53,633 nucleotides of DNA, taken from Candidatus Aegiribacteria sp. Its GTDB lineage: Bacteria > Fermentibacterota > Fermentibacteria > Fermentibacterales > JCC-6. Of this stretch, positions 34,755-43,457 are shown piece after piece (within the stretch, counting starts at the first letter, position 1; each line of letters opens with the position of its first letter). The stretch spans positions 1-53,633 of the forward strand of contig JAIORS010000169.1 of NCBI GenBank assembly GCA_021108005.1. The letters run 5' to 3'. Under the pieces are notes generated by a model that made no database searches, was not told the origin of the DNA, and worked only from the letters and a program-made list of their open reading frames with translations. The translations under genes and the position numbers were made by a program.

Positions 34755-36055
34755 ACATTTCTCCCGATTCCATAGTAAGTAAATCCAAGATTTTTCAATT
34801 TGATAGGGTTGAACACATTTCTGCCATCGAAAATAACAGGTTTTCGCATTATCTCAGTCATTCTCGGGAAATCAGGCTCTCTGAATTCCGTCCATTCTGT
34901 AACAAGAACCATGGCGTCGGCTCCCGTTACCGCATCATACACTGATGATGCGTATCTTACCGAATTACCAAGTACGCCCGAAACGTTTTCAATTGCCTGA
35001 GGATCGTAGACCGCAACAGTTGCTCCATTTTCAAGCAATCCTTTAATAACGGTAAGAGCCGGAGCCTCCCTGATATCATCCGTATTCGGTTTGAAGGAGA
35101 TTCCCCAAACCCCAATTGTGATGCCGTTCAGATCATCGCCGAAGTGGTCTTTAACTTTCCTGACAAGAAGCTTCTTCTGATCCATATTAACATCAGTCAC
35201 AGCTTTTAGAACTCTCAGTTCGACACCATTTTCAATCGCTGTTTTCTGGAGTGCCCTGATATCCTTGGGGAAGCAGGAACCACCGAATCCGGCCCCGGGA
35301 AACAGAAAACTGGAGCCAATTCTTCTGTCGGATCCAATTCCAATTCTGATATCATGAACGTCCGCGCCAACGGAGTCACACATATTGGCAATTTCGTTCA
35401 TAAATGAGATCCTGGTCGCAAGGAGACTGTTGGCGACGTATTTCGTCATTTCAGCGCTTCTGTTGCTCATGACTAAAACCGGGTTATTCGTTCTGACAAA
35501 GGGGGAGTACAGTTCTTTCATTACTTCCGCGACTTCTGAGGAATCGGTACCTATCACCACTCGATCGGGTTTCATGAAATCATCTATGGCCGAACCCTCC
35601 TTCAGAAATTCAGGATTACTGACCACGTGCACAGCATACTCAGTTCCCTTCCGAATCTGCGCATAGACACGGTCAGCGGTTCCGACCGGGACAGTGCTTT
35701 TATTCACAACAATTCTGGATCCATCCATGTACTTCGCTATATCCGAAGCAACAGCCAGTACATGTTTAAGATCCGCTGAACCATCTTCATCAGGAGGTGT
35801 TCCCACAGCAATAAAAACAATGGAACTCTTTTTCACAGCCTGCGAGATATCAGTTGTAAAAACAAGTCGATTCTCTACAGTGTTACGCTCTATCATGGAT
35901 CTTAGTCCGGGTTCATAAATGGGGATTATACCTTTATTTAAATTACTTATCTTTTCTATGTTGTTGTCTACGCAGATAACATCGTTACCCATCTCCGAAA
36001 GACAGGTTGCAGCGACAAGTCCTACGTAACCGCTTCCCACAACTGCAATGTGCAT
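34751..36055 (-). CDS. ugd: UDP-glucose 6-dehydrogenase
   Basis: Makes UDP-glucuronate for polysaccharide synthesis. VVGSGYVGLVAATCLSEMGNDV (5-26), AVGTPPDEDGSADL, NKSTVPVGTAD, SNPEFLKEGSAIDDFMKPDRVVIG, and the catalytic Cys (about residue 259) in GAGFGGSCFPKDIRAL are all signatures of this enzyme. Length 434 aa is normal. GGAGG lies five bases before the ATG. First gene of the capsule-type operon. Confidence 0.94.
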   Translation of the reverse strand: MHIAVVGSGYVGLVAATCLSEMGNDVICVDNNIEKISNLNKGIIPIYEPGLRSMIERNTVENRLVFTTDISQAVKKSSIVFIAVGTPPDEDGSADLKHVLAVASDIAKYMDGSRIVVNKSTVPVGTADRVYAQIRKGTEYAVHVVSNPEFLKEGSAIDDFMKPDRVVIGTDSSEVAEVMKELYSPFVRTNNPVLVMSNRSAEMTKYVANSLLATRISFMNEIANMCDSVGADVHDIRIGIGSDRRIGSSFLFPGAGFGGSCFPKDIRALQKTAIENGVELRVLKAVTDVNMDQKKLLVRKVKDHFGDDLNGITIGVWGISFKPNTDDIREAPALTVIKGLLENGATVAVYDPQAIENVSGVLGNSVRYASSVYDAVTGADAMVLVTEWTEFREPDFPRMTEIMRKPVIFDGRNVFNPIKLKNLGFTYYGIGRNV

Positions 36056-36095
36056 TTTTCCTCCAGTAAGTTTCCGTTGTTGTCAGGGACTGGTA

Positions 36096-36124
36096 ACCAT
36101 ATAATAAAATATGTGTACTGTAAA
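36096..36124 (-). promoter_or_regulatory. Candidate promoter of the ugd operon
   Basis: Minus strand TTTACA (36119-36124), 17-base spacer, TATGGT (36096-36101). It lies directly after the selB stop codon and gives the ugd operon its own start; the -10 is weak. Confidence 0.4.
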
Positions 36125-38005
36125 CTAATATTCCCTGCAGATTCTTCTTTCGCCTTTTCTTACCGTCCAGCCAAGGCCGTCAAAGAATTCTGCCCACCTC
36201 AGAGCGGTTTTCCTTGAAACACCCAGGAAATCCCTCAATTCCCCAAGAGTAAAACCGTTTTCTCCGTACATTTCATTTATCTTACGGATCTGTACTCCCG
36301 CGTTTTCAGACGAAATCAAAATATTGTCAGCAAGTTTATGCAGTAGCCCACGTTCAATAAGAGCCCCGGCCAGCAAGGAGTCCTGAATATCTTCGATGCT
36401 GGTTCCCCGGTTCTCACCTTTTTCAACCTTTGAGATCACGTCATTAACAGCTGCGGTATATTTTTGCGGGATTTCTCTTTCATGAGCGGAAAGCGCGAAC
36501 CAGTCATCCCTTCTCTCAAGTTCTCCAGACTCTATCAGCCTGTTCAGCACTGCTTTCACAAACCAATGAGGATATTCAGATAGGATTCTCGATGGTTCAG
36601 ACAGCTGCAGTCCGGGGCTTACCGGATTTATTTCATGGTGTTCCGCAAGATGTGACAGAAGCTTTCCGCAGGCTTCATCAAAGTGGATTTTTCGCACCAC
36701 ATGATGGGCTGAACTATCAATTAGAAGTTCAACTGTCCCTTTCTGGCCCATTTCCAGAAGTGTGTTCCGAATATCATCCAGGGCAAGCGAGGTTCTCTTC
36801 TCCGCATTTTCAGCTGTAATACCGTTGATACCGGAATCATCAAGCATCTCTTCCAGAATGCTCTCAATATCACCTGATTCCAGTGCTTCAAGATGAGAAG
36901 TTCTTTCAAGAGCGTATTTTTTTCTTACTTTATGTGTACCGGTTTCAAGAATTGTACCGCCGCCAATCGTAATAACCGGTGAATAATTCCTTACAACGAA
37001 TTTATCACCTGGAAGTGCCACCAACGGTGTTTCAAGCTGAAAGTGAACGTATCCTGTTATTCCCGGGCTTATCACATCAGTTTCAACGGGAACTGCGCGG
37101 GCCATTACCTCAGCTGTTCCGGCATGAAGTCTTACGCGCTGATACCTTTTAAGGGGCTCAGCTGTTTCCAGCATTGTAAGACTGGTGTCAAGGCTCCCTT
37201 TCACCTGGAGAAAACCGGGTTCCGCCACACAGGATCCCCTGTGAACATCATCTTTGCGAAGACCGACAAGGTTCAGCGCAATCCTGTCACCGGCCGCTCC
37301 TGTCTTCACTTCGCTGTTCGCGTTCACTCTCATTGAACGGACTCGGTATTTTTTCCCGCCGGGCTGTAGTTCGATTTCATCTCCTACCGATACACTGCCG
37401 GAAATGGCCGTTCCGCCAATGATGGTCCCGAATCCTTCAAGTACGAAAACCCTGTCTATGTCCAGTCTGAATTTCCCATGCGACTGCCTGTGAGATGTTT
37501 CTTCCGTAAGCCTTAGAAGAGCTCCTCTGAGTTCTTCCATCCCCTGGCCCGTTATCGATGAAACTCTAAAAACAGGGGTTCCCCGGAAAACTGAATTTTC
37601 GAAATACTCCTCAATTTCGGATACAACCAGTTCCTGCATTTCATCGCCAACAAGATCGCATTTCGTCAGGGCAACAATACCATTATCAACACCAAGAAGC
37701 CGGAGAATATCAAGATGTTCTCTTGTCTGAGGCATTATTCCCTCATCGGCCGCGATAACAAGGAGGAAACAGTCGACTGTAGCTGTCCCGGCAACCATTT
37801 GCCGGATGAATTTCTCGTGTCCCGGAACATCAATAAAGGATATGACGCCGCCATCCGGAGTGGGCATGAACACATACCCAAGTTCGATGGTAATGCCTCG
37901 CTCCTTCTCTTCTTTAAGTCTATCGGGATCGCTTCCAGTCAAGTATTTAACGAGCTGGCTCTTTCCATGGTCAATATGACCAGCGGTACCTACAATTACG
38001 CCCAT
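36125..38005 (-). CDS. selB: Selenocysteine-specific elongation factor
   Basis: Delivers Sec-tRNA to UGA codons with a downstream SECIS hairpin. EF-Tu-like GTPase with P-loop GTAGHIDHGKSQ (residues 7-18), ERGITIELG, DVPGHEKFI and TKCD, followed by beta-barrel domains and four winged-helix repeats in the last about 250 residues; FTLGELRDFLGVSRKTALRWAEFFDGLGWTVRKGERR is the last. Length 626 aa is normal. It overlaps selA by ten bases. selC and selD are not seen in this window. Confidence 0.94.
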   Translation of the reverse strand: MGVIVGTAGHIDHGKSQLVKYLTGSDPDRLKEEKERGITIELGYVFMPTPDGGVISFIDVPGHEKFIRQMVAGTATVDCFLLVIAADEGIMPQTREHLDILRLLGVDNGIVALTKCDLVGDEMQELVVSEIEEYFENSVFRGTPVFRVSSITGQGMEELRGALLRLTEETSHRQSHGKFRLDIDRVFVLEGFGTIIGGTAISGSVSVGDEIELQPGGKKYRVRSMRVNANSEVKTGAAGDRIALNLVGLRKDDVHRGSCVAEPGFLQVKGSLDTSLTMLETAEPLKRYQRVRLHAGTAEVMARAVPVETDVISPGITGYVHFQLETPLVALPGDKFVVRNYSPVITIGGGTILETGTHKVRKKYALERTSHLEALESGDIESILEEMLDDSGINGITAENAEKRTSLALDDIRNTLLEMGQKGTVELLIDSSAHHVVRKIHFDEACGKLLSHLAEHHEINPVSPGLQLSEPSRILSEYPHWFVKAVLNRLIESGELERRDDWFALSAHEREIPQKYTAAVNDVISKVEKGENRGTSIEDIQDSLLAGALIERGLLHKLADNILISSENAGVQIRKINEMYGENGFTLGELRDFLGVSRKTALRWAEFFDGLGWTVRKGERRICREY

Positions 38006-39390
38006 AACTCCTGCGCAGTAGAATTCACCAGCGAAGCAAGCTGCTCCAGTTCACCGGGCTGAATGGTTCTCATATCGAGTTTGATGAATCCATCTTCAAT
38101 TCTCGAAGCAACAGCCGGATTTCCAAGCCGCAGCTTTCTGGCCAGAGCTTCGTTATCCGGACTCTTCAAACCCGCGCAGATTGAAGGAATGGCATGATCG
38201 GGCAACGAACCGCTTCCTATAAAACTGTCCGATTCCATAACGGTTGTAGAACATGAACCAGGCAGGTTCAGAAGGGATAGAAATTCATCAGCTTTCTTCC
38301 GGAGTTCTATAACAGAAACTGAAAACATTCTATATAGAGGGTGATTATGAACAAGGTATTCAATATCCTCTCTGAACAGTATCAAAGACGCCTCAAGTGC
38401 GGCTATTGTGAGTTTCCCCACCCTGAGAGCCCTGGCAAGAGGATGTTTTTTAATCTTCTGAATGTACTCCTTCTTACCTGTGATTATTCCGGCCTGTGGA
38501 CCGCCTATGAGTTTATCCCCGGAACTTGTAACAACCGCGGCACCTGCCTTGATGCTGCTGCAAACAGTTGGTTCCGACGGAAGACCAAAATTCGAAAGAT
38601 CGATGTACGAACCTGCGCCGAGATCATCCACTACGGGAATACCGAATTCGCCTCCAAGTTCAACCAGCTGTTCAAGGGGAACCTCTCCGGTAAAACCTCT
38701 TATCCTGTAGTTGGAAGGATGAACACGCAGAATGATGGCTGTATTCTCATTTACAGCATCACGGTAATCCCAAAGATGGGTTCGGTTGGTGCAACCCACT
38801 TCGTTCATGATTGCACCGCTCTGCTTCATAACTTCAGGAATCCTGAATGAACCCCCGATTTCAACCAGCTGTCCTCGGGACACTATTACTTCCCTGCCCC
38901 TCGCAAGGGCCGAGAGTACAAGAAGAGTAGCTCCCGCATTGTTGTTAGCGATAGTGGCCGCTTCCGATCCCGCAAGTTCACAGATGAGCTTCTCCGTATG
39001 TATGTCGCGGTGTCCCCTTCTTCCTGTCTCGCAGTCCCACTGGAGAACACTGTAACCTTGAGCTACTCTGGTTACCGCTTCCACCGCGCTGTCAGGAAGA
39101 CAAGCTCTTCCTATGGCGGTGTGAAGGATAATGCCCGTCGCGTTGATGACATTCTTCATGCTTGAAGTAGTAATCATATGCAGTTCAATAACTGCAAGTT
39201 CCTTCAACTTCTCAGGAGTTGGAGGATTCGCGCCTTCAAGTATTTCTGTTCGTGCTTTTTCAAGGGCACTTCTACAAGCCTTCCGGATCGCTGCCGGTGC
39301 CCCGCTTTGAGTCTCACCGGCCAATTCTTCCGCAAGTTCATGTACTGCGGGTAATTCTCTTAATAATTTATTGAGTTCTTTCTCTGTCAT
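37996..39390 (-). CDS. selA: L-seryl-tRNA(Sec) selenium transferase
   Basis: PLP enzyme converting Ser-tRNA(Sec) to Sec-tRNA(Sec). N-terminal tRNA-binding region, then NVINATGIILHTAIGRACL (79-97), NNNAGATLLVL, REVIVSRGQLVEIGGSFRIPEVM, NYRIRGFTG and the PLP lysine (about residue 292) in TSSGDKLIGGPQAGII. Length 464 aa is normal. The ATG overlaps the rnfB TGA (ATGA), tying it to the Rnf operon. Confidence 0.95.
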   Translation of the reverse strand: MTEKELNKLLRELPAVHELAEELAGETQSGAPAAIRKACRSALEKARTEILEGANPPTPEKLKELAVIELHMITTSSMKNVINATGIILHTAIGRACLPDSAVEAVTRVAQGYSVLQWDCETGRRGHRDIHTEKLICELAGSEAATIANNNAGATLLVLSALARGREVIVSRGQLVEIGGSFRIPEVMKQSGAIMNEVGCTNRTHLWDYRDAVNENTAIILRVHPSNYRIRGFTGEVPLEQLVELGGEFGIPVVDDLGAGSYIDLSNFGLPSEPTVCSSIKAGAAVVTSSGDKLIGGPQAGIITGKKEYIQKIKKHPLARALRVGKLTIAALEASLILFREDIEYLVHNHPLYRMFSVSVIELRKKADEFLSLLNLPGSCSTTVMESDSFIGSGSLPDHAIPSICAGLKSPDNEALARKLRLGNPAVASRIEDGFIKLDMRTIQPGELEQLASLVNSTAQELWA

Positions 39391-40448
39391 ACCTGGAATT
39401 CTCTATTCTGCTGATAGGATTTGGCTCCTATCAGGTTTATTGAATTTTTCGGACATTTGGGGACACAGAGTCCGCAACCAATACATTTATCGCTGTTTAC
39501 TACATGTCTTTCCTTCAGTTCTCCTTCTATGGCATCCACAGGACATACTTTAGTACAAAGAGTGCAACCTATACAGCTGCTGTCGATATATGCCTTTGGT
39601 CTTGCAGTGGCATTGTCGATTATTGCGCCGGTGGGACATTCCGAAGCACAAAGACCGCAATTAATACACTTCTCCGGATCGATCACCGCGAGGAAATCAT
39701 CAACTGTAATAGCATCAACAGGGCAGGCTTTTTCACATTTCCGGCATCCTATACATGCCATGGTACAGGCTTTTCTTGCAAAACCACCTTTATCAAGACT
39801 TGAGCAGGCAATCACCACTTCGTGATCCAGAGGCCAGAGTTCTATAATATGCATCGGACACGCGTCGATGCACTTGCCACATCCGGTGCATTTAACTTTG
39901 TCGACAACAGGTAAACCGTTCTCCCCCATTTCAATGGCATTGAAGGGACAGACGATTGCGCAGTCACCGAATCCAAGACAGCCGTATGAACACGTCTTCT
40001 GGCCACCCATGATCATTGCAGCGGAAACGCAATTCCCCGGACCATGATACTCGAATTCGTCTCTGGCGGAATGGCCACCGTTGCAGTGAACAAGAGCTAT
40101 CAGCCTTACGCTTTCAGATATTTCCTTTCCAACAGCATCGGCAACCTGTTGATTCATCTCAGCGCTGGCGGCAACACAGCCATCAGCTGGTGCATCGCCC
40201 TTTGCCACGGCCTCCGCGAACTGCATGCAACCGGGAAAACCGCATCCCCCGCAGTTTGCGCCCGGTAGAATACAGTTGATCTTTTCAACCAGAGGATCCC
40301 GAGAAACCGCCAGTTTTCGAGCGGCAAAAGCAAGCCCCAGTCCAAATATGAGCCCCATCGCACCAAGCACTATTGCCGGGTTGCCAATTGACTCAGCCAG
40401 TGATTCCTGTCCAATCAGTATTTCTGTAACGAGCATCTGGATATGCAT
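39387..40448 (-). CDS. rnfB: Rnf complex subunit RnfB, multi-cluster form
   Basis: Electron-input subunit of the ferredoxin:NAD oxidoreductase. An N-terminal membrane helix (about 20-40) is followed by the four-cysteine domain C-x6-C-x2-C-x4-C (in INCILPGANCGGCGFPGC), a CSYGCLGFGDCAIVCP cluster and five further CxxCxxCxxxCP motifs, so at least seven Fe-S clusters are predicted. This is close to acetogen/clostridial RnfB and longer than proteobacterial forms. I start at the ATG at 40448 (353 aa) after GGGGGG; a TTG at 40469 would overlap rnfA. Confidence 0.93.
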   Translation of the reverse strand: MHIQMLVTEILIGQESLAESIGNPAIVLGAMGLIFGLGLAFAARKLAVSRDPLVEKINCILPGANCGGCGFPGCMQFAEAVAKGDAPADGCVAASAEMNQQVADAVGKEISESVRLIALVHCNGGHSARDEFEYHGPGNCVSAAMIMGGQKTCSYGCLGFGDCAIVCPFNAIEMGENGLPVVDKVKCTGCGKCIDACPMHIIELWPLDHEVVIACSSLDKGGFARKACTMACIGCRKCEKACPVDAITVDDFLAVIDPEKCINCGLCASECPTGAIIDNATARPKAYIDSSCIGCTLCTKVCPVDAIEGELKERHVVNSDKCIGCGLCVPKCPKNSINLIGAKSYQQNREFQV

Positions 40449-40449
40449 C

Positions 40450-41094
40450 TCATCCCCCCAGTCCGGCAAAACCGAGGAAGGCGATGGACATTATTCCTGC
40501 CACAAGAAACGCGACAGGTTTCCCCTTGAGAGCAGGAGGAACATCTGCCATCTCGAGCTTCTGCCTGAGACCAGCCATCAGAATCAGAGCAAGTGTAAAC
40601 CCTATTCCCGCCGCTATAGCATTAACAAGTGAATACCCAAGGCTGTATTTCTCATCGATATTGAGAACCGCAACTCCAAGAATTGCGCAATTGGTTGTAA
40701 TCAAGGGAAGGAATATCCCCAGAGCCTTGTAAAGAGCGGGACTGAATTTCTGCAGTATCATCTCTACCAGCTGCACCAGGGACGCGATAATCAGTATGAA
40801 GGCAATGGTACTGAGATAGGTCAGTTCCATTGGAACCAGAAGAAGATTGTAAACCGTCCAGGAGCCCAGAGTTGCCAGTGTCATTACGAATATTACCGCA
40901 GCCCCCATGCCAATGGCAGAATCCAGCTGTTTAGATACGCCTAGAAACGGACAGATTCCCAGGAATCTTGAAAGTACGAAGTTGTTCACGAAAATGGAAG
41001 CGATTATTATGGCCATCATCTTTCCGAGATCGAACCCCTGGCTGCCCGAATCAGGTGCCGCCAGAAGGGTTGTAAGCAGTACTGTTGAATTCAT
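40450..41094 (-). CDS. rnfA: Rnf complex subunit RnfA
   Basis: Polytopic subunit (six helices) of the ion-pumping core. FVNNFVLSRFLGICPFLGVSKQLDSAIGMG (from about residue 36) and LPLITTNCAILGVAVLNI carry the two conserved Cys of the RnfA/NqrE family, thought to hold a membrane [2Fe-2S] centre with RnfE. Length 214 aa includes a slightly long N-terminus. It shares a base with the rnfE stop (TAATG). Confidence 0.93.
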   Translation of the reverse strand: MNSTVLLTTLLAAPDSGSQGFDLGKMMAIIIASIFVNNFVLSRFLGICPFLGVSKQLDSAIGMGAAVIFVMTLATLGSWTVYNLLLVPMELTYLSTIAFILIIASLVQLVEMILQKFSPALYKALGIFLPLITTNCAILGVAVLNIDEKYSLGYSLVNAIAAGIGFTLALILMAGLRQKLEMADVPPALKGKPVAFLVAGIMSIAFLGFAGLGG

Positions 41095-41702
41095 TACTGA
41101 CGACCTCCTTTTCGTTTTTCAAGAATATTGAAAAACCCCAGAATGAAACAGAGAAGAATGAACGCTCCGGGAGCAAGTATTGCAATAAGCAGTGGCTGAT
41201 TCTGATAGGCTGTTCCAAGAACATTGATATTCAGCCATGTTCCGTTTCCAAGCAGCTCACGGAATGAAGCCAGAATAACCATTGCCAGGGTGAATCCTAT
41301 ACCCATTCCAACTGCGTCGGCAATTGAGTTAATAACAGGGTGCCTGTTGGCGTAACCTTCCGCCCTGCCGAGTATTATACAGTTCACCACAATCAAAGGA
41401 ATGAATATCCCCAGGCTTTTGTGCAGGTCCGGAAGGTACGCGTTCATTATCATATCAACCAGAGTAACGAAAGTTGCGATAATTACTATATAGCACGGAA
41501 TTCTTACCTTTGAGGGAATAACATTACGGAAAAGAGATACAAGGAAGTTGGAGCATATCAGCACGAATGTTGCTGCCGCTCCCATTCCAAGAGCGTTTTC
41601 AACGGAAGTTGTAACCGCAAGGAAGGGACACATGCCCAGCGCAAGCTTGAAAACGGGGTTTTCACGGTATATCCCATTGGTCAGGTCTCTTGCGAGGCTC
41701 AT
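41094..41702 (-). CDS. rnfE: Rnf complex subunit RnfE
   Basis: Polytopic membrane partner of RnfA. NGIYRENPVFKLALGMCPFLAVTTSVENALGMG and IPLIVVNCIILGRAEGYANRHPV are the RnfE/NqrD signatures, again with two conserved Cys facing the membrane iron centre. Length 202 aa is normal. It overlaps rnfG by four bases. Confidence 0.93.
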   Translation of the reverse strand: MSLARDLTNGIYRENPVFKLALGMCPFLAVTTSVENALGMGAAATFVLICSNFLVSLFRNVIPSKVRIPCYIVIIATFVTLVDMIMNAYLPDLHKSLGIFIPLIVVNCIILGRAEGYANRHPVINSIADAVGMGIGFTLAMVILASFRELLGNGTWLNINVLGTAYQNQPLLIAILAPGAFILLCFILGFFNILEKRKGGRQ

Positions 41703-42334
41703 TCCGCACCTCCTTCCCCGACAGGTTGCGCTGCGCCATCAGCAGAGTTGAAAAGACCGGCTTCGCTCATTGCCTCAAGACCGGTTCTTACCGAATTTGT
41801 TACAGCTCTGGAGGTGATCGTGCAGCCCGTCATGGCATCGATTCCGCCTCCGTCCTTTGTGAGAAGACATCCCGATGCAGTTAACCCAGTGAACTTATCG
41901 ATGAGTTTCGATGGGTTTTCAACATTGGCTCCCAGACCTGGAGTCTCCTGTTGATAGAGGATTGTTGTGCTGAAAATACTTCCATCAAGCTCCACTGCCA
42001 CCATGGTCTGTACAGTACTTGAATAACCCTTTCCATAGGCGATGAATACGTAACCCACTCTTGAAGTATCGGGCGGTACGGAAACTTTCACGACATTCAG
42101 TGTATTGTCGCAGATCGTATATGGATTTTCAAGTCCGGCTATGAGAAGGGAATCAAAAGCCAGGCTGTCGCCGGGACTGAGATTTCCAGCTACTTCATTC
42201 ATCGCGTTCTGTTTTTCCAGTTCTTTTTGTACAGCTATGATTGGTGCAGTCCTGCTGTTTACAAGCCCTAATGCCGCTGCCGCAACAAGGGCGACCAGCA
42301 TCAGAACCAGACCGACTTTAAGCATCTCAGCCAT
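41699..42334 (-). CDS. rnfG: Rnf complex subunit RnfG
   Basis: Membrane-anchored flavoprotein with one N-terminal helix (about 6-26) and a periplasmic FMN-binding domain. The covalent-FMN site is the Thr in DAMTGCTITSRAV, a variant of the S/TGATxxS motif with Cys in place of Ala. GLGANVENP fits the family. Length 211 aa is normal. GGGGAGG precedes the ATG; it overlaps rnfD by eight bases. Confidence 0.91.
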   Translation of the reverse strand: MAEMLKVGLVLMLVALVAAAALGLVNSRTAPIIAVQKELEKQNAMNEVAGNLSPGDSLAFDSLLIAGLENPYTICDNTLNVVKVSVPPDTSRVGYVFIAYGKGYSSTVQTMVAVELDGSIFSTTILYQQETPGLGANVENPSKLIDKFTGLTASGCLLTKDGGGIDAMTGCTITSRAVTNSVRTGLEAMSEAGLFNSADGAAQPVGEGGAE

Positions 42335-43457
42335 TCTCTTTCACCTCCCCGAATTCCTTTGGCAGCGTATATCTATCGATCAGTGGCGTAAGCAGATTCA
42401 TAAGCAGTATCGAGTATGAACATCCTTCCGGGTATCCACCCCATCTTCTTATCACCATAGTTATCAATCCTGCGCCAATGCCGAAGATAATTCTTCCCCT
42501 GGATGTCACCGGGGTTGTCACCATATCGGAAACCATGAAAATTCCCCCGAGCACGACTCCACCGGCAAGAACGTGGAAAAGAGGGTCTCCGTTGAACCAG
42601 CCGCTGCCACCGAACACCCAGGCAAAAACCGCCACGGTTCCAAGGTAACTGATGGGCAGTCTGAGTTCAAGAACCCCTCTCATGACAAGATAGATACCTC
42701 CAAGCAGAAGGAGGAGCACTGAAGTCTCTCCCAGACAGCCTCCCCTTCTCCCGATCAGAAGATTCATATATGTGGAGTTGTCGGATAGAGCACTGCGAAT
42801 ACTCGCAGCCTTTCTCTCAAGGTATTCAGCCTCTGCGGTATCCCCTTCCCGATGATAATTCTCAGCACTTGAATCCAGATCGAAAGATTGCTTGAGAATA
42901 TTCAGGGGAGTGGCACCTGATATAGCATCCGCATCGGGAATTGAATTCCATTCTACCTGAACGATACCAGTTGTCTCCCACGTATTGTCAGCACTGCTTC
43001 TCCAGGCCTCCGGCGCAGTCCATCCGGCTGTCATGAGGATTGGAAAACTCGCCATGAGGAAAGCCCTTCCAAGCAGAGCAGGGTTCACGATATTTTGTCC
43101 AAGCCCCCCGAAAGCCTGTTTGCCAACCACTATGGCAAAAGCGGTACCTATTACCGGAAGCCAGAATGGAACCCCCGGCGGAAGGTTGTAAGCAAGCAGC
43201 ATGCCTGTTACAATTGCACTGCCGTCCAGTGCGAAATTGACAGGTCTCTTCATGAATTTCAGGCATAGATACTCTGACAGTACTGCGGCTGCGGCACTGA
43301 TAAATACGATCAGCAACGCTCTGGGCCCGAAGAACCAGGTTGCGGCAGCAAGCGCTGGAAGAAGCGCAATAATCACATCGAACATTACTTTCCTTGTAGT
43401 CTGAGCTGAACCCACATGGGGTGACATCGCCAGCTCAAATCGTCTGGTCTGTGCCAT
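42327..43457 (-). CDS. rnfD: Rnf complex subunit RnfD
   Basis: Polytopic subunit with a second covalently bound FMN, at the Thr in DAISGATPLNIL. SPHVGSAQTTRKVMFDVIIALLPA at the start, ALDGSAIVTGMLLAYNLPPGVPFWLPVIG and FGGLGQNIVNPALLGRAFL are RnfD/NqrB hallmarks. Length 376 aa includes an extended hydrophilic loop before GRRGG. GGAGG lies before the ATG, which follows the rnfC stop directly. Confidence 0.93.
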   Translation of the reverse strand: MAQTRRFELAMSPHVGSAQTTRKVMFDVIIALLPALAAATWFFGPRALLIVFISAAAAVLSEYLCLKFMKRPVNFALDGSAIVTGMLLAYNLPPGVPFWLPVIGTAFAIVVGKQAFGGLGQNIVNPALLGRAFLMASFPILMTAGWTAPEAWRSSADNTWETTGIVQVEWNSIPDADAISGATPLNILKQSFDLDSSAENYHREGDTAEAEYLERKAASIRSALSDNSTYMNLLIGRRGGCLGETSVLLLLLGGIYLVMRGVLELRLPISYLGTVAVFAWVFGGSGWFNGDPLFHVLAGGVVLGGIFMVSDMVTTPVTSRGRIIFGIGAGLITMVIRRWGGYPEGCSYSILLMNLLTPLIDRYTLPKEFGEVKENG